A DNA stretch of 64,000 nucleotides, taken from Bacillota bacterium. GTDB taxonomy: Bacteria > Bacillota > Clostridia > Christensenellales > SZUA-584. The notes below the pieces were generated by a model that was not told where the DNA came from, did not search any database, and saw nothing but the letters and a program-made list of their open reading frames with translations. The stretch is taken from positions 62,001-126,000 of the forward strand of contig JAEYLC010000031.1 of NCBI GenBank assembly GCA_023461435.1. The letters are read 5' to 3'. Shown piece by piece: positions 25,183 to 34,265 of the stretch. Made by a program: the position numbers and the translations under genes. The stretch's first letter is position 1; each line of letters begins with the position of its first letter.

Positions 25183-27034
25183 CGCTGGAAACGGTATCGA
25201 CAAAAGCTATGAGAACATGCCCAAGTTCAGCAGAATGGGCAGCGGCGGCGCCGCGCGGTTTGCGCCCGGCCAAAAGCCGAGGAACGCCAAAAGCACACTG
25301 CTTCGGCTCGCGAAGGATTTGCTCAAATGGCGCAAATCCATTGTGATTGTGATTGTGCTGACGCTGCTTTCCGCCGGGGTTTCCTTATTGATGCCTCTGT
25401 TTCTGGGCCGCGCGATCAACACGTTCAATATTGAGGCCGGTACGATCGACGCGCCGCTGCTGACTGTGATACTCATTGCGCTCGCAGCCTGCTACCTTGC
25501 CGCGTGGGGCATCGATACCATAAACGGTATATTGATGGCAAAGACGTCGCAGAAAATGATCAAGCATTTACGAACGGAGTTCTTTGCCAAGCTGCAAAGA
25601 ACGCCGCTCAATTTCTACGATACGCACGCGCACGGGGATACGATGAGCCGCGTCACGAATGACGTGGACAACATCAGCAACACGATCGCCCAAACGGTCA
25701 CGCAGCTTCTGGCGAGCGTTTTCACAATCACAGGCTCGGCCGTCATGATGCTGGTGCTGAGCCCCACGCTGACGCTCGTGGCCCTTGTTTCCATACCGCT
25801 CTTCTTGATACTGACCAGAACGATATCGCGCCACAGCCGCAAATATTTCTTGGGTCAGCAGCAAAAGCTCGGGGTTTTGAACGGCGTGGTCGAAGAGAAT
25901 ATCACGGGGCTCAAGATGGTCAAGGCTTTTAACAGACAGCAAAAAGTCAGGGCGGACTTTGAGGCGCTGAACAGGGAGCTTTGCGATTATTCCACAAAGG
26001 CTCAGGTTTGGGCCGGTTTCATGATGCCGTTCATGAACGTGATCAACAATTTAAGCTTCGGATTCATCGCCTGCGCGGGCGGGATACTCTCCGTTCAGGG
26101 CGCTGTCACCGTCGGCGTGGTCGTGAGCTTTCTGACATATTCGAAGCAATTTTCTCAGCCGCTCAACAATGTCGCGGGCATGTTCAACAACGTCCAGTCC
26201 GCTCTTGCGGGCGCCGAGCGCATATTTGAGATATTGGACGGCCAGGAAGAGGCCCCGGACAATGGGGACGCAGTGGATATCAAAGATCCGAAAGGGGAGG
26301 TCGAATTCCGGAAGGTGTCTTTCGCCTATCATGCGGGGGCGCCGGTGCTCAAAGCCGTCAGCTTTAAAGTCAGCCCGGGAGAAACGCTCGCGCTTGTCGG
26401 CGAAACGGGAGCCGGGAAGACGACGATCGTGAATCTGCTGACGCGCTTTTACGAATCGGATCAGGGAGAGATATTGATCGACGGCATCGATATCAGGGAT
26501 ATCTCGCGTAAGAGCCTGCGGAATTGCTTCTCCGTCGTCTTGCAGGACACTTACCTGTTTACGGGCACGATATACGATAACATACGGTATTCACGGCCCG
26601 AGGCGTCCGAGGAGGAAGTGATTGAAGCCGCGAAGCTGGCGCGCGCCGATGCGTTTATCACGCGGCTGCCGGACAGTTACAGCACCGTTGTGACCGGCAG
26701 CACGGATAACTTGAGCCAGGGGCAGCGGCAGTTGATCGCGATCGCGCGGGCCATGCTTTTTAAAGCGCCGATACTGATACTCGACGAGGCGACAAGCAGC
26801 GTCGATACGAAGACCGAAAAAGAGATACAGCGGGCTCTTCTGAGCCTGATGAAGGACCGGACGAGTTTTCTGATCGCGCACCGGCTTTCCACAATACGCG
26901 ACGCGGACAGGATCATCGTGATCGGCGGCGGCGAAATACTTGAGACGGGAACGCACGACGAGTTGATGAGAGAAAAAGGCGTGTACCACGGCATGGTGGT
27001 CAGCCAATTGGGGCTGGATGAAAAGAGCGTATAA
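25172..27034 (+). CDS. ABC exporter half-transporter, catalytic subunit
   Basis: A 620-residue partner of the preceding protein. A Gly-rich cytosolic tail of about 45 residues is followed by six membrane helices (about 50-335) and an ATPase with GETGAGKTT and LILDEATSSVD (catalytic Glu present). Its signature is altered, LSQGQRQ. This is complementary to the first subunit, which has the intact LSGGQ but lacks the Glu. In the heterodimer one ATP site is therefore complete and the other defective in both of its parts. The start lies within the end of the upstream gene. Confidence 0.92.
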   Translation: MANNAGNGIDKSYENMPKFSRMGSGGAARFAPGQKPRNAKSTLLRLAKDLLKWRKSIVIVIVLTLLSAGVSLLMPLFLGRAINTFNIEAGTIDAPLLTVILIALAACYLAAWGIDTINGILMAKTSQKMIKHLRTEFFAKLQRTPLNFYDTHAHGDTMSRVTNDVDNISNTIAQTVTQLLASVFTITGSAVMMLVLSPTLTLVALVSIPLFLILTRTISRHSRKYFLGQQQKLGVLNGVVEENITGLKMVKAFNRQQKVRADFEALNRELCDYSTKAQVWAGFMMPFMNVINNLSFGFIACAGGILSVQGAVTVGVVVSFLTYSKQFSQPLNNVAGMFNNVQSALAGAERIFEILDGQEEAPDNGDAVDIKDPKGEVEFRKVSFAYHAGAPVLKAVSFKVSPGETLALVGETGAGKTTIVNLLTRFYESDQGEILIDGIDIRDISRKSLRNCFSVVLQDTYLFTGTIYDNIRYSRPEASEEEVIEAAKLARADAFITRLPDSYSTVVTGSTDNLSQGQRQLIAIARAMLFKAPILILDEATSSVDTKTEKEIQRALLSLMKDRTSFLIAHRLSTIRDADRIIVIGGGEILETGTHDELMREKGVYHGMVVSQLGLDEKSV

Positions 27035-27142
27035 GCTTACACTGTTATGGAGAGCTGCATGCCCGGGCGGCTTGGCTATTGTTCTAAAATCGGGCATATT
27101 GGTGATGATAAGAGATTGACGGCGCCGGAAAGGAGCATCATT

Positions 27143-27655
27143 TTGGACTTGAATCACAGAGACGAACCCCTCGCACAGGCGGAGCAGCTGCTTGCCGACT
27201 TGAGCGGCATCTATTCGGATTTCACAGATAAGAATACGGAAGAGGACCGGACGGCTGCGAAAAGGATCACGCGGTTGTTCACGAAATGGTTCTCGGGCTT
27301 TAATCCGTTATCGGCCAATCCGGATCAGCAGGCCTTTTTGGACGAGGTCCAGCGCATTGCCACGCAATTGGCTTCGCTGTTTGAAGACGCCATTTTGGCG
27401 TATCCCGATGCGTGCAGGAGCGATGCGGCAAGGGCTGTGTCGATCATGATGCCGTCAAGGCCGACCAGAGAGAGAACGGCGGAAGACTGGTCCCTGACGG
27501 CGGCCGAATATCATATCGCCTCTTTTTTGCCTTACCTGTCGCAGGAAGAGCTCAGCAACATACATGCGAAGCTGCTCAAGCGGACTCCCAAAAGGCTGAT
27601 GCTCCCCAAACAGCTGGAGCTGTTAAAAATGATCGATAAGCGTCTGAAGCCATAA
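27143..27655 (+). CDS. Uncharacterised helical protein
   Basis: I do not recognise this family. The likely start is a TTG at 27143, seven bases after AAAGGAG (27129-27135), giving a 170-residue cytosolic protein beginning MDLNHRDEPLAQAEQLLADL. An ATG at 27047 is in frame but has no ribosome site. The product is charged and predicted mostly helical, with no membrane segment, Cys pair or obvious catalytic motif. A Ser/Arg stretch (MMPSRPTRERTAEDWSL) precedes a helical C terminus. It lies 100 bases behind the ABC exporter and could be co-transcribed with it. It ends in a structured region with a T run. Confidence 0.6.
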   Translation: MDLNHRDEPLAQAEQLLADLSGIYSDFTDKNTEEDRTAAKRITRLFTKWFSGFNPLSANPDQQAFLDEVQRIATQLASLFEDAILAYPDACRSDAARAVSIMMPSRPTRERTAEDWSLTAAEYHIASFLPYLSQEELSNIHAKLLKRTPKRLMLPKQLELLKMIDKRLKP

Positions 27656-27738
27656 GGCGCTTTGATATTCCAACAGCGGCAATACCAAACCGCATCGTTG
27701 TTCCCCGGCGGTCAAGGAACTGATTGAGCGCCTTTTTT
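27654..27738 (+). terminator. Possible long-range terminator
   Basis: AAGGCGCT (27654-27661), right at the stop codon, can pair with AGCGCCTT (27727-27734), which is followed by a T run. The enclosed stretch of about 65 bases makes this weaker than a normal hairpin terminator. Confidence 0.4.
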
Positions 27739-27885
27739 CTGCTTCTCCAAACCGCTCGGAAATATTTCTGCGAACAATGTTAATAAATGTATACAATGAT
27801 ACGATAATACCGTTAAATATGATAGAAAAGCCAAAATAGCGGAAATACATTGCCGAATATCGCAGTAATTGGGGATAAGCGGATC

Positions 27886-29628
27886 ATGTTATTATTAAAT
27901 AAAAATGATAAAATGCTCATCCATTTAAGAGACGAAAAATTGAGGCTCAGGCACTGGATATTATTTTTCGTTTGTGTGGCTTTTTATATTGGCTTCAACG
28001 CAGCCATTATATATTTGTCTTATAGGCGGCAAGAGCCGGTGCTGTTCCATATCAATAAGTATACTTTAAGCGGAATCATTGCACAGGGACAGGTTGTCAC
28101 AATCATTTTATTGACGTTGAATCCGCTGAAAAAGAGCCACCTGACGGCTCTCATTCTCTGCGGCTTAACGAGTGTTGCATCGCTTATAACCGTGCTCGTC
28201 AGCGGCAGTACAGACCCACTGCCGGGTGTTGTGATTCCTTTGATCTCCGGCACGGTCAGCATCATCATCAAAAATTATTCGAAAAGGCTTAAAAAGCAGC
28301 TGAACAGAGTTCTCGAATACAGCAGAATCGTGAAGAGAAACGAGGAAATGCTGCATTCGCTCGCGTACTACGATACGCTGACGGGTCTGCCAAACCGGAA
28401 AACGCTGATGGATCAGATCGAGATGCTGCAAAAAAAAGGAGCGTTCTTTTATCTCGTCTATATCGATATCGACGATTTCAAAAAGATCAATGACACGATG
28501 GGGTACAGCATCGGCGACGCCGTTATGCAAGGTGTGGCGCAGCGGTGGAAGCGGTATTGCCGCAGCGAAGATCTGCTTGCGCGCGCAGGCGGAGACGGAT
28601 TTGTGATTCTAGTCTGTGATGAGATGGATAGAGAGCAGCTGCACGAATATCTGAAGGGGTTTCACGATGTTTTAAAGGAACCCATTTGCATTGGGCGGAA
28701 GGATTTTCTGATCAGGGTCAGCTATGGGGCTGTCAGATACCCGAATGACGGCGACAGTGCGGCGGAGCTGATCAAGAATGCCGAAATCGCGCTGTACAAA
28801 GCAAAAGAACTCGGCCGCAGCGATCATCAGTTTTTCACTCAAACGCTGAAGGAGGAGATATCAAGAAAGATCCGGCTGGAGAACGATCTGCTGTCTGCTG
28901 CCCAAAACAACGAGCTTTTTGTGGTCTATCAGCCGCAGTTTTACTGCGGCTCACGAAAGCTGCGGGCGTTTGAGGCGCTGATACGATGGGAGCATCCGGA
29001 GCTTGGCCTTATCGGCCCGGCTGAGTTTATTCCAATTGCGGAGGAAACCGGAATGATTAAGGAGATAGGCAAATGGGTCATTGAAGCCGCTTTGAATACG
29101 TTTATTCAATTGCGCGAGAGCGCGAAAATCAACACGGTCGTGTCGGTCAATATATCCGTGAAACAGCTGCTCGACCCTCAGTTTGTTTCCGCGGTCTGCG
29201 ATGTACTCAATAAAACCGGTTTTGAAAGCCGTTATCTTGAGTTTGAGATCACGGAATCTGTGCTTGTTTCAAGGCCCGAATATGTGGTCGGTGTGATGAA
29301 GCAGCTCAAAAAGTTGGGCATTGGAATCGCGCTGGACGATTTCGGGACGCGATATGCATCGCTGAAATTTCTGCAGATGCTCCCGATCGATATTTTGAAA
29401 ATCGGCAAAGCCTTTATTGATAAGATAACCCCTTCGCACCATATGACGGGCGCTATCATTTCCTTATCTCATATGCTCGGCATTGAAGTGGTGGCACAGG
29501 GGGTAGAGCAGCAACAGCAAATGGATTATCTTGAGGCGCAGCAGTGCGATTACATTCAGGGCTATCTGTTAAGCAGGCCGGTCGCCGAGGCGCAGGTGGC
29601 CGAAGTCTGTCATGCGAGTGAGCATTAA
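27886..29628 (+). CDS. Membrane GGDEF-EAL protein, probable c-di-GMP phosphodiesterase
   Basis: About 580 residues. Four hydrophobic helices (about 25-140) form a membrane sensor, followed by a GGDEF domain (about 165-325) and an EAL domain (about 340-575). The cyclase motif reads GGDGF, with Gly replacing the Glu of GGDEF, so synthesis of c-di-GMP is doubtful. The EAL domain keeps EALIRW, NISVKQL, EITES, LDDFG, K in ILKIGKAF, and VEQ/IQGYLLSRP, so hydrolysis is likely. The ATG at 27886 follows GGGGAT; a TTG at 27850 is the longer alternative. It stands alone and could link motility or surface life to the sugar genes around it. Confidence 0.88.
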   Translation: MLLLNKNDKMLIHLRDEKLRLRHWILFFVCVAFYIGFNAAIIYLSYRRQEPVLFHINKYTLSGIIAQGQVVTIILLTLNPLKKSHLTALILCGLTSVASLITVLVSGSTDPLPGVVIPLISGTVSIIIKNYSKRLKKQLNRVLEYSRIVKRNEEMLHSLAYYDTLTGLPNRKTLMDQIEMLQKKGAFFYLVYIDIDDFKKINDTMGYSIGDAVMQGVAQRWKRYCRSEDLLARAGGDGFVILVCDEMDREQLHEYLKGFHDVLKEPICIGRKDFLIRVSYGAVRYPNDGDSAAELIKNAEIALYKAKELGRSDHQFFTQTLKEEISRKIRLENDLLSAAQNNELFVVYQPQFYCGSRKLRAFEALIRWEHPELGLIGPAEFIPIAEETGMIKEIGKWVIEAALNTFIQLRESAKINTVVSVNISVKQLLDPQFVSAVCDVLNKTGFESRYLEFEITESVLVSRPEYVVGVMKQLKKLGIGIALDDFGTRYASLKFLQMLPIDILKIGKAFIDKITPSHHMTGAIISLSHMLGIEVVAQGVEQQQQMDYLEAQQCDYIQGYLLSRPVAEAQVAEVCHASEH

Positions 29629-29816
29629 TATCCGCTCTTAAAATGGAGTTTATTATCCGTCAAAAAGCAAATCGTTAAAATACTGCTAATGTGGTCTATA
29701 GCAGAAAAAATAGCCAGTTGCTAGAATAGGGCTATGACGGTATGGGTCGTCCTGTTTCGCAACCGGTTAAGACCGCATACATTCAGTTCAAAATTCTAAA
29801 GAAGCGAGGTTACCCA

Positions 29817-31133
29817 ATGAAAGAGTATTTCTCCAGCGTTCCAAAGATTCAATACAAAGGAAAAGACGGTGATGCCCTGTCGTTTAAGTTCTACAATCCC
29901 GACGAGAAGCTGGGCGGCAAGACAATGAAGGATCATCTGAAGTTTGCCATGTCTTACTGGCATACGCTCTGCGGGAACGGTGCGGACATTTTCGGAATGG
30001 CGGGCACCATGGATAAAACCTTTGGCGGACTTACCGATCGCGAGATCGCTGAGCACAAAGCCTACGCGGGCTTCGAACTGATGGAGAAGCTCGGTATTGA
30101 CTATTTCTGCTTCCACGACCGTGACATCGCGCCCGAGGGAGCCACGCTGGCCGAGAGCAATGCGATTCTTGATGATTTCGTTTCGCTTCTTGAAAAGCTG
30201 ATGAAGGATACAGGCAAAAAGCTGCTTTGGGGTACGGCCAATCTGTTCAGCAACAAACGCTTCCTGCACGGCGCCGCGACCTCATGCAATGCGGATGTGT
30301 TCGCATATGCCGCCGCACAGATCAAAAAAGCGATGGAATGCACGAAACGCCTCGGCGGCGACGGCTATGTTTTCTGGGGCGGCCGCGAAGGGTATACCAC
30401 GCTGCTGAATACGAAGCTCGGGTTTGAGCAGGAAAATCTGGCGCGCATGCTCACGCTGGCGCGTGATTATAAAAAGAGCATCGGATTTGAGGGAGACCTT
30501 TATATCGAACCGAAGCCGATGGAACCGACAGCCTATCAATATGATTACGATGTGGCGACCGTTCTCGCGTCCCTGCGCAAATACGGCCTTGATAAAGACT
30601 TCAAGATGAACGTGGAAGCCAACCATGCGACGCTTGCGGGGCACAGCTTTGCGCATGAACTGCGCGTGGCGCGCGAAAACGGCGTGTTTGGTTCGATCGA
30701 CGCGAATCAGGGCGAGGTGTTCAATGGCTGGGATACGGACAACTTCCCGACCAATGTGTATGATATCACGCTTGCGATGTATGAAATCATAAAGGCTGGC
30801 GGATTCACGAAGGGCGGCACCAACTTCGACGCCAAGCTGCGCCGCGAGTCCATCGCGCCGGAAGACGTGTTCCGCGGTTATATCGTGGGCATGGACACCA
30901 TGGCGCTCGGCTTCAAGATCGCTCACAAGCTGATTGAAGACGGCCGGATCGATAAATTTGTGGAAGACCGTTATGCGAGCTACAAGACCGGAATCGGCGC
31001 GAAGATATTAAGCGGCGAGGCGGATTTCGTCGCGCTGGAAAAGTATGCGCTCGAAATGGGAGAAATCAAGACGAACACCAGCGGATCACAGGAATACCTC
31101 GAGGGGATTATCAACTCTGTCATTTTCGGCTGA
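29817..31133 (+). CDS. xylA: Xylose isomerase
   Basis: This 438-residue cytosolic enzyme converts D-xylose to D-xylulose. It is a class II xylose isomerase. The catalytic His100 and Asp103 are in CFHDRDIAPEG, and the metal ligands are in EPKPMEPTAYQYDYD, VEANHATLAGH and the IDANQGE strand. The signature GYVFWGGREGY is present. The length and the insert near the N terminus fit class II enzymes. The ATG at 29817 is preceded by GAAGCGAGG; a longer frame from 29742 has no ribosome site. A strong terminator follows, so it is a separate unit from the sugar transporter 300 bases downstream. No bona fide xylB directly follows; FGGY kinases at 48256 and 53347 could supply that step. Confidence 0.97.
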   Translation: MKEYFSSVPKIQYKGKDGDALSFKFYNPDEKLGGKTMKDHLKFAMSYWHTLCGNGADIFGMAGTMDKTFGGLTDREIAEHKAYAGFELMEKLGIDYFCFHDRDIAPEGATLAESNAILDDFVSLLEKLMKDTGKKLLWGTANLFSNKRFLHGAATSCNADVFAYAAAQIKKAMECTKRLGGDGYVFWGGREGYTTLLNTKLGFEQENLARMLTLARDYKKSIGFEGDLYIEPKPMEPTAYQYDYDVATVLASLRKYGLDKDFKMNVEANHATLAGHSFAHELRVARENGVFGSIDANQGEVFNGWDTDNFPTNVYDITLAMYEIIKAGGFTKGGTNFDAKLRRESIAPEDVFRGYIVGMDTMALGFKIAHKLIEDGRIDKFVEDRYASYKTGIGAKILSGEADFVALEKYALEMGEIKTNTSGSQEYLEGIINSVIFG

Positions 31134-31163
31134 TTGATCCATATCACAAAAAAGTGATATACA

Positions 31164-31196
31164 GCCGCATCGCTGATTGCAGCGATGCGGCTTTTT
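31164..31196 (+). terminator. Rho-independent terminator of xylA
   Basis: A perfect 12-bp stem, GCCGCATCGCTG (31164-31175) with 31180-31191, four-base loop, then TTTTT. Confidence 0.93.
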
Positions 31197-31197
31197 G

Positions 31198-31227
31198 TTG
31201 ATTCTGCGGGGCTTGTCAGGATAATAT
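31198..31227 (+). promoter_or_regulatory. Candidate promoter of the ChvE-GguAB operon
   Basis: TTGATT (31198-31203) starts at the end of the xylA terminator, and TAATAT (31222-31227) follows after 18 bases. It would give a leader of about 210 bases that includes the palindrome at 31293. Moderate match only. Confidence 0.4.
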
Positions 31228-31292
31228 GCGCCATTGTTATCGTATATACGCGACCGGAGGTTAAACTTATGTCAATTGCATGCGCATTATGA

Positions 31293-31322
31293 CTGGATTT
31301 TTTTATTATTAAAAAAATCCAG
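31293..31322 (+). repeat. Perfect A/T-rich palindrome in the chvE leader
   Basis: CTGGATTTTTTT (31293-31304) and its exact complement (31311-31322) flank ATTATT. It is symmetrical on both strands and has no T run outside the stem. It may be an attenuator-like hairpin or an operator for a dimeric regulator. The remaining bases up to the AGGAGG at about 31430 show only a short ATATGCATAT palindrome near 31338. Confidence 0.55.
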
Positions 31323-31444
31323 CGCAGATAAACGAATATATGCATATGTTAAAAAAAAGCATGACCATCACAAATTTCACTATTCATCGTTTTTCACATA
31401 TACGGTAACATGACAGCATCAAAAACATAAGGAGGAACCCCTAG

Positions 31445-32584
31445 ATGTCTAAAAAATTAGGCGGTCTGATTTTGGCGCTGGTTTTAGTGGTCGCAGCTTT
31501 TGCGGCTTGTGCGGCTCCGGCTCCCTCTGAGAGCGCTGCGGCTCCCTCTGAGAGTGCTGAAGCTCCCGTTACGGATGATTCCGGCTCTGGCAAGCTCGTT
31601 GGCGTGACAATGCCGACAAAGTCTCTCCAGAGATGGAATGAAGACGGTGCGAACGTGAAGGCTGCTCTTGAAGCCAAGGGCTATCAGGTTGACCTTCAGT
31701 ACGCTGATGAGACACAGGCCATGCAGAACAGCCAGATCGAGAACCAGATCACCATGGGTGTGGACGTTCTCGTGATCGCGTCTATCGATGGCGGCGCGCT
31801 TGGCGGCACACTGGATCAGGCTAAAACAGCGGGCATTCCTGTCATTGCTTACGACAGACTGATCACGAACACCGAAGCGGTTGACTACTATGCAACGTTC
31901 GACAACAAAGGTGTCGGCACAATGCAGGGCGAATTCATCGTTGAAAAGCTTGGCCTCGCGAACGGCGAAAAAGGCCCCTTCACGATGGAGTGCTTCGGCG
32001 GAGACCCGGGCGACAACAACGCGAAACTGTTCAACCAGGGCGCTATGGAAGTGCTGCAGCCGTACATTGACAGCGGCGTGCTCGTCGTCAAGTCCAAGCA
32101 GATCGAGTATCCGGGCGAGATCGCTATCACGAACTGGAAAGCTCAGGGCGCGCAGGACAGAATGGACAATCTGCTGACCGCTTACTATGCGGACGAGAAC
32201 ATCGACGTGGTGCTTTCCCCGAACGACAGCTTGGCACAGGGTATTGTGGCTTCGCTGAAGGCTGCCGGCTATGGCACAGAAGATAAGCCGTTCCCGATCA
32301 TCACAGGTCAGGACTGCGACAAGATCAACGTGGGTCAGATCATCCGCGGTGAGCAGTCGATGTCCATCTTCAAGGATACCCGCGTACTTGCGGATCAGGT
32401 TATTGCGATGACCGATGCGATCCTTGCCGGTGCGGAAGTTCCTGTGAACGCTGAGTACGACAACGGCGTGATCAAGGTGCCGTCCTTCAACTGCGAAATC
32501 AAGTTCGCTGACAAGGACAACTGGAAAGCGCTTCTTGTTGACACTGAGTACTACAAACTGTCTGATATTCCGGATGCGGAATAA
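31445..32584 (+). CDS. chvE: Multiple-sugar-binding lipoprotein (ChvE-type)
   Basis: A 379-residue surface lipoprotein with signal MSKKLGGLILALVLVVAAFAAC and a repeated APSESAAAPSES linker. The binding fold resembles ChvE: VGVTMPTKSLQRWNEDG, QIENQITMGVDVLVIASIDG, GIPVIAYDRLI, DYYATFDN and TGQDCDKINVGQI. ChvE binds several aldoses, including xylose, arabinose, galactose and glucose. With the GguA/GguB-type genes behind it, it forms a complete multiple-monosaccharide importer, probably serving the neighbouring xylose isomerase. A strong AAGGAGG site precedes the ATG. A stem-loop after the stop separates it from the ATPase gene. Confidence 0.92.
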   Translation: MSKKLGGLILALVLVVAAFAACAAPAPSESAAAPSESAEAPVTDDSGSGKLVGVTMPTKSLQRWNEDGANVKAALEAKGYQVDLQYADETQAMQNSQIENQITMGVDVLVIASIDGGALGGTLDQAKTAGIPVIAYDRLITNTEAVDYYATFDNKGVGTMQGEFIVEKLGLANGEKGPFTMECFGGDPGDNNAKLFNQGAMEVLQPYIDSGVLVVKSKQIEYPGEIAITNWKAQGAQDRMDNLLTAYYADENIDVVLSPNDSLAQGIVASLKAAGYGTEDKPFPIITGQDCDKINVGQIIRGEQSMSIFKDTRVLADQVIAMTDAILAGAEVPVNAEYDNGVIKVPSFNCEIKFADKDNWKALLVDTEYYKLSDIPDAE

Positions 32585-32600
32585 ACCGTAATTTAAGGTG

Positions 32601-32627
32601 AATGGCGGCAGCAGCGCTGCCGCCATT
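32601..32627 (+). promoter_or_regulatory. Strong stem-loop behind chvE (partial terminator or mRNA stabiliser)
   Basis: AATGGCGGCAGC (32601-32612) pairs perfectly with GCTGCCGCCATT (32616-32627), followed by TTC. The weak T tail suggests partial termination, reducing expression of the ATPase and permease relative to the binding protein. Confidence 0.72.
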
Positions 32628-32711
32628 TTCTTAAACAGGGTTCAAAGGGCCTATGGCTTTTGTGGTCTGTTATGAGGATTGGTTTAAGTTTTTTAAACAA
32701 GGAGTGGTCGC

Positions 32712-34265
32712 ATGTCGGAATACATACTGGAAATGGACAATATCACAAAAGAGTTTCCCGGTGTCATCGCTCTTAAGGATGTGACATTTAAGGTCGAAAA
32801 AGGCGAGATTCATGCACTGGTTGGTGAGAACGGAGCGGGCAAATCAACGCTGATGAATGTTTTGAGCGGGATACACCCACACGGTTCTTACACGGGGAAC
32901 ATTTTTTACAAGGGGACAGAGTGCAAATTTAAAAGTATACGCGACAGTGAAGGGGTGGGTATTGCCATCATTCATCAGGAGCTCGCGCTGAGCCCGTATA
33001 TGACGATAGCGGAAAATATATTCCTGGGGAACGAGAGAGCCAAAAATGGTGTCATCAATTGGGATGAGACCAATACCAAGGCAACCGAACTGATGGAGAA
33101 GGTTGGGCTTAAGGAGAAACGCAGTACATTAATCAAGGATATCGGCGTTGGCAAGCAGCAGCTGGTTGAAATCGCGAAGGCGCTGTCTAAGAACTGCGAG
33201 CTGTTGATATTGGATGAGCCGACGGCGGCGCTTAACGATGACGACTCAAACCATCTGCTTGAGCTGTTAAGAACGCTTAACAAAGAGCATGGATTAACAT
33301 GTATCCTGATTTCGCATAAACTCCATGAGGTAATCAAAATTGCAAACACAATCACCGTGCTGAGAGACGGCCAAACCATAGAGACGTTGGATAACGACGA
33401 TCAGGTGAGTGAGGGCCGGATTATCAAGGGTATGGTGGGACGCGAATTGATGGACCGTTTCCCGAGGCATCAAGCGAAAATCGGTGATATCGGTTTTGAG
33501 ATTAAAGATTGGGTGGTGCACGATCCTCTTGATGAAGACAAGGTCGTCATTGATCATGTCGACATCAATGTGCGTAAGGGCGAGATCGTCGGGCTGGCCG
33601 GGTTGATGGGTGCCGGCAGAACTGAGCTCGCGATGAGCGTTTTTGGTAAATCATACGGCAAAAGAATTTCCGGTACGCTGATAAAGGACGGAAAAGAAAT
33701 TGATCTGGCAAGTATCAGCAAAGCGATTGATAACGGTATCGCTTACGTGACGGAGGACAGAAAAACAGCGGGTCTTGTTCTGATACAGGATATCAAAACG
33801 AACATCACACTCGCGAACCTCAAAGCGATAAGCAAGGGCTCGGTTATCAACGGCGACGAAGAATTGCTTGTCGGTAAGGAATACCGTGAGAAACTGGGCA
33901 TAAAATCCTCGAGCGTGTTTCAAAAGGCCGGCAATCTCTCGGGCGGCAATCAGCAAAAGGTTGTATTGAGCAAATGGATATTTGCCGATCCTGAAGTGCT
34001 GATACTTGATGAGCCGACACGCGGCATCGACGTGGGCGCCAAATATGAGATATATAAGATCATCATTCAGCTCGCGGAAAGCGGAAAATGCGTGATCATG
34101 ATCTCATCCGAGCTGCCTGAAATCTTGGGAATTACAGATCGCTTATACATTATGAACGAAGGGCGCGTCGTCGGCGAGTTGCAGACCAGCGAAGCGTCTC
34201 AGGAGGGCATTATGTCCACAATCATTCAAAGTTCTGCCGAAAGCAACAGGGGGAATAAGAAATGA
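32712..34265 (+). CDS. mmsA: Multiple-monosaccharide ABC transporter ATP-binding protein (GguA/MmsA-type)
   Basis: 517 residues with two ATPase cassettes. The first has GENGAGKST (about 37-45) and LLILDEPTAALNDDDS; the second has GLMGAGRTE, LSGGNQQK and LILDEPTRGID. The NDDDS sequence after the first Walker B and the IHPHGSYTG insertion (about 57-65) are features of the GguA branch as distinct from RbsA. It follows an AAGGAG site at the normal distance and overlaps the permease gene by four bases (ATGA). It energises import of the sugar bound by the ChvE-type protein. Confidence 0.92.
   Translation: MSEYILEMDNITKEFPGVIALKDVTFKVEKGEIHALVGENGAGKSTLMNVLSGIHPHGSYTGNIFYKGTECKFKSIRDSEGVGIAIIHQELALSPYMTIAENIFLGNERAKNGVINWDETNTKATELMEKVGLKEKRSTLIKDIGVGKQQLVEIAKALSKNCELLILDEPTAALNDDDSNHLLELLRTLNKEHGLTCILISHKLHEVIKIANTITVLRDGQTIETLDNDDQVSEGRIIKGMVGRELMDRFPRHQAKIGDIGFEIKDWVVHDPLDEDKVVIDHVDINVRKGEIVGLAGLMGAGRTELAMSVFGKSYGKRISGTLIKDGKEIDLASISKAIDNGIAYVTEDRKTAGLVLIQDIKTNITLANLKAISKGSVINGDEELLVGKEYREKLGIKSSSVFQKAGNLSGGNQQKVVLSKWIFADPEVLILDEPTRGIDVGAKYEIYKIIIQLAESGKCVIMISSELPEILGITDRLYIMNEGRVVGELQTSEASQEGIMSTIIQSSAESNRGNKK

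Noticed and set aside
31484..32626. A 380-codon minus-strand frame opposite the ChvE-type gene
   Set aside because: The plus strand encodes a full lipoprotein binding protein with ribosome site; the antisense product has no recognisable domain.
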